From Deuterostichococcus epilithicus (Eukaryota; Chlorophyta; Trebouxiophyceae; Prasiolales; Stichococcaceae): a DNA stretch of 64,000 nt. Each line of letters opens with the position of its first letter. Positions within the stretch are counted from its first letter, which is position 1. Below the pieces are notes generated by a model, which was not told the origin of the DNA, did no database searches, and saw only the letters and a list, made by a program, of their open reading frames with translations. Location of the stretch: assembly GCA_033439295.1 (NCBI GenBank), contig JAVTLE010000023.1, forward strand, positions 3,694,530 to 3,758,529. The letters are read 5' to 3'. A program made the translations under genes and the position numbers. Below are positions 49,601 to 64,000 of this stretch, in pieces.

Positions 49601-52000
49601 CGAGCGTGGCCAAGCATCAGACTGCTTTACCTTCGCGTAAAAGCACACAGCGACCGGCCCCTGATCCAGGGCTCGCCATTCCTTGCCCAAATGCCAGTTG
49701 AACAGCGACAGGATGGATCCAACATTCGGTCACGGCACCTCCCGGTCGTGTGTCACACCCCGCACCTGCTGCAGCTGTGCGTCCAACATGGCGCCCCGTG
49801 CCAGCGCTTCCTGCAGCAGCCGCTCCGTCTCCCCGGGCACCGCGCCGCCACCATTTGTGTCCTCCAGAAGACAGGAAACACGATCGCAATCGAGAGGCAG
49901 CGGCGATATCTCGAAGCGACATGGGCCAAGCCCATAATGGAGGAGAGGGAGGAGGACCAAAGATTGCGCAACAACATGTCGACACGGACTGTCACACCGT
50001 GACACGGCAGGGGCAGATCCCTTACAACACCGCCAAAAATAGGCCAGCAGTGCACGAGCACCTGGTAGGAGTCGAGGACAGGGTCGGCGGTGGCGAGCTG
50101 GTCCCGCGCCTCCTGCAGGCTGCTGCGCAGGCCGTCCACCTCCTGGCGCAACTCGCTGACGATCGCATCCTGTGCGTGCGACACCGACTGGTTGCTGGTA
50201 TTGCGCTAAAAAAGCTTGCATGACGGCAGAGACTGCAGGGGCCACAAGGACTTGCGGCAGCTGGCGGCATGCTGGCCACCGCTTGACTTGCAGCAGCATG
50301 CGAAGTCAGCATCGACAGGATGTTGTGTGCAAGACTCAAAAAAGCACGCAGGAGGCACCGATACACATTGCACACCTCCGTGTCGCCACCAAGTTGCTGC
50401 CAGGGGACCCAGAACAGCAGCACGTATGCCGCAAGCGTGACGGCGAGCGCCTCCGCCAGGCGCAGCCATGCCGGAAGGCTGTGCAGATGGCGCGATGCCG
50501 CCCGCCCGCGGGCTGCCAGCTGCAACAGCGCCCATGCCGGCGACATGAAAGCGTTTGCCGCCGCCCGGGCGCCGCTGAATGGGTCCCTTCCCCCACCACC
50601 GCCACTGGAAGCTTGGTCTTGGCCCTGCTGCGCCTGCAACGCTTCGGCCAGCTGCTCTGCTGCCGCCGCCTTGCCCTCCAGGGCCTGCCGCTGCTGCCGC
50701 TCTGACCGCAGCGCCTGTTGCAGCGTCGATGCCTCCGCCTGCAGGCGTGCGGACTCCGCCCGGTGCTCCTCAGCGGCCCGTGCGGCCTGCTCGGCAAACC
50801 CCGCGGCAGTGCGCTCGACGCCCTGCCGCTTTGCAAGCTCGTCCTCGTGCTGGCGGGCGGTGGCTGCTGCCGCCGCGGCCTTCTCCCGCCACTCGCCGAG
50901 CTCCGCCTTTCGCGCCGCTAGCACCGTCTTGAGATTTGCAACCTCCCCGGCAGCCGCCGCTGTGTCGGCGTCTGCCTTGGCGCCGGCAGCCGCTGCTGCC
51001 GACCGGCCCTGCTGCTGCTGCCGCTGCAGCTGCTGCAGTTCGGCCAGCTGCGCTACCGCGGCCGCCAGGCTGGCACGGGCGGCGATCGCCGCGTTCGATT
51101 GGTACTCCGCTGCTGCCTTGACGTGCGGCAGCTCCTGCGCAGCTTCCATGGCGGCTGCAAGCTCCTGCTGCAGCCCCATGAGCTGCTGCCGCAGCTGATG
51201 CTCCACTGCAGAGCTGCTGCCGCCGCCGTCGTGCCCTGATTGGTGAAGCTCGGCACCCGCAGCCGCTGGACCCCCTGACGGCTGACGCTGGCTGCCGGCT
51301 GTTTCTGGTGCCTGTTGCACTTGTGCGGCCTGCGCCTGTGCAGGAACGTGCGGCGCCAGCAGCGCATAACTCGAGTTCGCAGCAGCGTGTGCACCGGGCT
51401 GCAGCGTTGCGGGGCCATGAAGGCCCCGCGTGAGCGCCGCCAGCAGCGCCACCAGCAGGAGGCAGCCTGCTGCCGTGCCAGCGCCCAGCGCCGTGGCGTG
51501 GTGGCGCTTGAAGAAGCGCTTCATCTGCTGGCACCACTCCCACCACCTCCGGCGCCGATCCCACCCCTTGAACTCGGGGGTTTTTTTGAGACTGCACCGC
51601 ACGCCGCAACCGGCCCATTAGTTTGGGGCACCTGGCAGTCGGCCTGTCGATGGCGAGAGTGCCTTCGTACATCATCGATGCATGTTGATAGCATTTTAGA
51701 TGAGGAGCCAGTCTCGGCAGGGCCGGGAGGGAACTTTCGTCACCTGGCCAGCTGCTCCTCGGTGCAGCGCTGCCGCCTGGCTACATACTGCTCCTCCGTC
51801 AGGCCTCCTCCGGCTATTACGCCAGGCGCGAATCCGAGGAGAGGCTCGTCATCCACGCTGCAAGAAGGTGCAGGCGTTCGGTGCCTCGGGAACGCTCGCG
51901 AGCAGTGTTTTGATATTGCTCGGCTGCATACGAATTTCAAACTTGCAACAAGGACCCACCCGGGCGGGGCGGGAAACGCGTCGTCAGATTCCTCCTTCAT
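40625..52000 (-). CDS. Very large coiled-coil membrane protein, function unknown
   Basis: I do not recognise the family. The chain starts MKEESDDAFPAPPG (ATG 52000), then VDDEPLLGFAPGVIAGGG and EEQYVARRQRCTEEQLA, then a long exon (about 51595-50400): FKGWDRRRRWWEWCQQMKRF, a first membrane helix AAGCLLLVALLAALTRGL, long heptad-rich coils (for example ELAKRQGVERTAAGFAEQAA), a Gly-rich break and a second hydrophobic helix ALAVTLAAYVLLFWVPW. These joins are phase-checked. Downstream, at least ten short Ala/Glu/Gln coiled-coil exons follow (SELRQEVDGLRSSLQEARDQ; AAKEQTAAELAAAEALAVRA; AAALAEASQLRARAMEADRA; LSHAARQKQALEAKLRQYEQ; LDELSLLLGQAEDDKAAAEE), then Ser/Pro/Ala-rich disordered exons (44000-42960 and later) and a C-terminus ending GRTGFGLLLKD at 40625. 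Two helices would place both ends on one side of a membrane, as in golgins or envelope tethers. The interval could hold more than one gene. Confidence 0.5.
42593..42614 (-). repeat. Telomere-like triplet inside coiled-coil gene intron
   Basis: Nearly three tandem units of CCCTAAA (the last as CCCTGAA). In transcription direction the TTCAGGG-TTTAGGG-TTTAGGG array begins about 15 nt after the donor of the exon ending at 42630. It is the longest such array in the window. Confidence 0.7.
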
Positions 52001-52660
52001 GTCTTAAAGTGTGCGTCCGTCCATATGCTGCCTTGCACGGCTGCTGACTGGGGGTGTGCCGTTGTTATTGTACGTCGACAGCCGAAAAGGACAGGGCGAT
52101 CCTCACGGAAAGCCCGCGAGAGTAAGCACCACACTCAACCAGGGAGGCCGCAGATTCCTGTGGAATAAGTGTTGTTCACAACGGACGATCACAAGGAAGG
52201 CCGCAGCTTGCTGGGCTGCCTTGTGTTCCGACAAAACCTGTTCCGGAGTGCGGCGGCCAGAGGGAGCTGACGTGCCAGGAGAGCGCGACACGGCCTGCTC
52301 GAACGCGCTCAAAAGCTGTATGCCAGAGAACGAGCGTGCGGACTTGGGTTGCCGCTGGCGAAGCCACAGGTCGAGCTGACGTCTGAACCAGTCTGAACGG
52401 CAACAATTGGGCTTTCAGCCAAATCGGAGACGCCGTTCAACCGAGCAAAGGGGCCTGCCCGGTCCCCACCTTCCTGCTGTTAGAGAGTCCCGACGGCTGA
52501 TCATGCTCAGGATTGCTTTCATGCAACTGAATGACGCACAACATGCAGGATAATCGCCTTTTAACTTGCATATCGTATTCCTGAGTGAAGATTCAGCACA
52601 CATACTTCGAACGGCACCGGCATCTGATATCGAAGCGTAAGACACCGCAGTTGAGTCGCA
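52001..52660. promoter_or_regulatory. Bidirectional upstream region, coiled-coil gene / ALAD
   Basis: 660 bp between divergent start codons at 52000 (-) and 52661 (+). No conserved ORF and no clear regulatory motif were seen. Confidence 0.4.
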
Positions 52661-55919
<3,259 letters not shown>

Positions 55920-56905
55920 AGCAGTCAGCACGGACTCAGTTCGCGACAGACATATGCGAAGGACTGACTTGAAGGCGAATGCCGCCGTTGCGGGGGACGA
56001 TTCTGGCATGACGCAGATCCCCTATCGAGAAACAACTCAAGCTCAGACTTGGACACGTCAACGAAAACCTGTAGCAATGCCAACGGGTGGTCCTGTCGGG
56101 ACGCTTAGCCCCACACAGCACAGCCAATACAAGGCCGCAAGCTGCAGTAGCCTCGTACGTACCTGCCACCCCGCTGCCTGGAGGTATGCCTTGACATCCA
56201 TGAAAGTGTAGTTTAGCGGGCCGTTAGGTGCATAGCATACTGCACTGCTGAATTCATTTCGATGTGTGCCCCGCCTGCTGACAGTGCCCTCCTGCAGCTG
56301 CCGCCCTTCGCGCACCTGGCGCCTCTCTGGTAAGCCCAACACTCAAATCAGGTGCCTTTTCGTGATTGTGCACACGCTTGACCGACTCCGCCTGAGTGCA
56401 TTCCACCCGCTCGCACTCTGGTTTCCGTTTCCTTAGTGACGGGGACAGTAACGGCCAATACAAGGCGCTGGCAGCCCACAGGCATTTTCAGCTTTCCTGT
56501 TTGTAAGCGCCTTTCCGCCTTGCAGGGATTTTTGCCCTTCACCTCCCGGCGCTGGCTGCTGAGAAGCTTGCAGCTAATGTCAACTCCTGCAGCATATCGC
56601 TGCAGCAAATGGTTACTGAAGCGTCAAGCTCCCAGCTCCGTGCGGTGCTGCAGTTTTCGGTTGCGATTTTGAAGGTGTTTTTCCCGCTTACTCGTCAATC
56701 ACCTGCCCGACTCGTGGCTGCTTTGCTGTGAAAGTTCGTTGAAAGACAAATAAGCAATCAGGATTGAACCGCGAATGCGTCCGAATCATCAGGAGACCCG
56801 GACCCTGGAAAAATTCAGGATTGTTGGATGATGCAGCTGGCGCAGTGACGCTGAGCTGTCTGAGAGACTTCTGACCGACGTTCCCAGCCGATCTAACCAG
56901 CCATC
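55920..56905. other. Spacer between ALAD and the cornichon gene
   Basis: About 990 bp between two plus-strand genes. It contains the dispersed element copy B (56123-56466); the remainder should hold the ALAD 3' UTR and the cornichon promoter. No other coding signal was seen. Confidence 0.45.
56123..56466 (-). repeat. Dispersed short element, copy B, with exact 13-bp flanking direct repeat
   Basis: The reverse complement of about 56136-56453 matches copy A at 20380-20750. GCCAATACAAGGC occurs exactly on both sides, at 56123-56135 and 56454-56466, the hallmark of a target-site duplication. Copy B is shorter at one end than copy A, suggesting variable truncation or a different end point. The inserted body is about 318 bp. 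No transposase or reverse transcriptase is encoded. Confidence 0.75.
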
Positions 56906-58061
56906 ATGTCCTGGGAGCTGCTGCTGTACTTTGTGGCATTCGTGCTGCAAGCGGCGCTAATGGGCATCACCATGTACACGGTCCGCCACCGACAGTGGCT
57001 CAATCGGCATGCAAATCTGCTGCAGCAATCGGGTAACAACAGCATCCATCTAACGCCCTTTCTGCTGTTTCCAGCTTATAAAGTTGTCCGACCTGGAGGC
57101 AGACTTCATCAATCCCCATGACGCCGCCCGCAGCATCAACGCCTGGCTGGTGCGGCCTTTATAGCGCCTTCTGTTTATGCGACACTCTGCACCACACGTC
57201 CATCGCCTATGCACGTCTTATTTGCATCCGCCTGCTGCTGCTTTCATGCTGCACTCATGTGCCCTTGGCGCCGCGCCGCTGAATCTCACAATTCCAGTTG
57301 CCCTTGTCACTGTTCATGTGTCAATGCGTCACGATGTCGTTGCCGCTGCTGTGCAGTACCCGGAGTTCGGCCTGCAAGCCTTCATGACGGCGCTGATGCT
57401 GCTAACGGGGCGGTGGCTGGTTGGCGGCCTGCACCTGCTTGTGCTGGCCTTCAACCTGCGGCTGGTCTTCCTGCAGCAGGTCTGCCTTGCGGCAGCCTCT
57501 GCATTGATCACAAGATGTATTCCATTCTCTGCTTGAGTCGACCGAGGCAGTTTCACAACGATGTTGCTTGCAACGGGCATGCACCTCCAAATGGGTGCAT
57601 GCCGATGTCTGGTTCTGGGTGCTGGTCTCGCACACTCTGCACACCCGCAAGTTGTGTGTGTGTGCACGCAGCACACTGTGGACGTGACAGAGATCTTCCG
57701 GGAGCTGCCACGGGAAAAGAAACTGCGCATGATCAAGCTGGCGCTGTACGTGCTGATATTCGTGGTCGTCATCTACAAGTGTGTCCACCTCCCCTCCTCC
57801 ATCGACTGTCGGTCTTGTTCGTCATATACACCCACAGCCAGGCGACCGTGCGCAAAGCCTGCAGGCGCTAGGGGAGTTACGACTGCCATTTGCAGTGTTA
57901 CGAAGGATCAAGCGGGCACACAATCTCATGCTTCTGCTCTAATGAAGAAAGCTTTGTGTGCTGGCAGGCTGGTGGAAACTGCGGTGCACACGCTGCTGAC
58001 GCCAGAGGGGCGTGTGCACGCCGCCAAGCTCATGAAGCAGGCTGCTGCCGAGATGCGCTGA
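56906..58061 (+). CDS. Cornichon family ER cargo receptor
   Basis: ER membrane cargo receptor for COPII export (Erv14/cornichon family; CNIH in plants). Five exons join in phase: 56906-56980 (MSWELLLYFVAFVLQAALMG), 57075-57149 (LIKLSDLEADFINPHDAARS), 57357-57479 (YPEFGLQAFMTALMLLTGRW and GLHLLVLAFNLRLV), 57672-57778 (HTVDVTEIFRELPREKKLRM and ALYVLIFVVVIYK) and 57968-58061, giving 157 residues. The cornichon signature SDLEADFINPxD and three hydrophobic helices are clear. The C-terminal tail (LVETAVHTLLTPEGRVHAAK) is longer than in the yeast protein. The start at 56906 puts the first helix at the N-terminus as expected. Confidence 0.93.
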
Positions 58062-58801
58062 TCGTCAAACACAAGAGTTGTGAGCGCGTAGCACTTGGGC
58101 TGGCTCCTGGCTGCAGCGGAAATGCGACACGGCAGGTGGTCATGCCAACGTGAGCATGGGGTCGTGTCGGAAGGGGGGAGGATAGGGGCATTGGAGGGGG
58201 GTAACATTCAACTTCCCGGAAGCGGCAGTGATGCTGCAGGCATGAGAATGCGTGTCCATTATTGCAAGCGAATGGTGACAAAACGCCATGCCAATCCCTG
58301 CCACTTTAAGTGACACATGCAGATGGGGTTTCTGAAGGACTTAGCCAACTGCGCAACTGGTGAACAGGGGCAGGGTTTCCGGCGCCACGGTGGCTTCCAT
58401 CCTAACCTGCTCATTGAATGTTGAAAGTTGGGTGTTGAGAGAAGTACCTAGAATGTTACGGTCTTTCAGCACATACTTTGGAGAAGTTTACTCAAATGAA
58501 AACAAGTGATTCATGAAACAATATTCTTGTCCGAACACAGCATCAATTGCGCTCTAGTCAAAACTTCCAGCTCGACTGCAAAAAAAATCTCCCCAACGAC
58601 CAGGTTACTTTTTGCAACTGTGCAGTGGTCCCCGGATTCACCGAGCGACAGTCCTGTCCCAAGTTGTCATGAAGGTGCTGGCTGGCTCACCACCCCAAGC
58701 GGGTCTCATGCATGCCTCAATGGTTCGCTCAAAGAGCCAACAGTCCTCAAGCCGCCAGACTCCAGGCCGGACCTGCCGTGTGCTGGCTGGCCGCCGGCTC
58801 T
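58062..58801. other. Convergent 3' region, no gene seen
   Basis: 740 bp between the stop codons of the cornichon gene (+) and FtsH (-). It is AT-richer in 58430-58620 and contains no recognised coding segment. Confidence 0.4.

Positions 58802-64000
<5,199 letters not shown>

Overview
This is nuclear DNA of a unicellular green alga, most likely a trebouxiophyte or Chlorella-like chlorophyte. The sequence is GC-rich and very intron-dense, with short coding exons bounded by GT-AG (occasionally GC-AG) introns. It carries nuclear genes for plastid proteins (heteromeric acetyl-CoA carboxylase alpha subunit, FtsH protease, Mg-type ALA dehydratase) and mitochondrial proteins (complex I 51 kDa subunit, small TIM), plus a plant-type ankyrin-RING E3 ligase. 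Telomere-like TTTAGGG words also fit green algae. The exact taxon is an inference. I saw no rRNA, tRNA, CRISPR array or autonomous transposon.

Layout, left to right. 163-4011 (+): 3' part of the complex I flavoprotein gene NDUFV1. 4282-11818 (-): an amino-acid permease (AAAP family) that appears to continue into a long helical tail built by exon duplication. 12411-17828 (+): a chromatin protein with PWWP, PHD, Dam-like N6-adenine DNA methyltransferase and CW zinc-finger domains. 18574-20167 (-): plastid-type GNAT acetyltransferase. 21040-25613 (-): ankyrin/RING E3 ligase like XBAT31. 26868-27607 (-): small TIM chaperone (TIM8 type). 28250-32101 (-): plastid accA. 32725-33642 (+): small organelle-targeted winged-helix-like protein. 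34157-39664 (-): cryptochrome/photolyase with a nuclear-localisation-like motif. 40625-52000 (-): very large coiled-coil membrane protein. 52661-55919 (+): ALA dehydratase. 56906-58061 (+): cornichon cargo receptor. 58802 to the right edge (-): thylakoid FtsH.

The genes do not form a pathway or operon; this is an ordinary nuclear gene neighbourhood. Divergent pairs share short upstream regions (permease/methyltransferase, accA/winged-helix, coiled-coil/ALAD). Three things stand out. First, the methyltransferase gene joins three histone-reading modules to an adenine-DNA methylase core, so it is a candidate eukaryotic 6mA writer guided by chromatin. Second, several introns hold decayed tandem copies of the neighbouring exon edge (NDUFV1, ALAD, cryptochrome), and the permease tail is built of such duplicated units. 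Third, short telomere-like words sit within about 25 nt of splice sites in several unrelated introns, and two copies of a short element flanked by 13-14 bp direct repeats lie at about 20.4 and 56.1-56.5 kb.

Gene models were built by eye from conserved protein segments and splice-phase agreement. Interior exons named in the evidence are usually well supported. First exons, low-complexity exons and the joins inside the two very long minus-strand genes are less certain.
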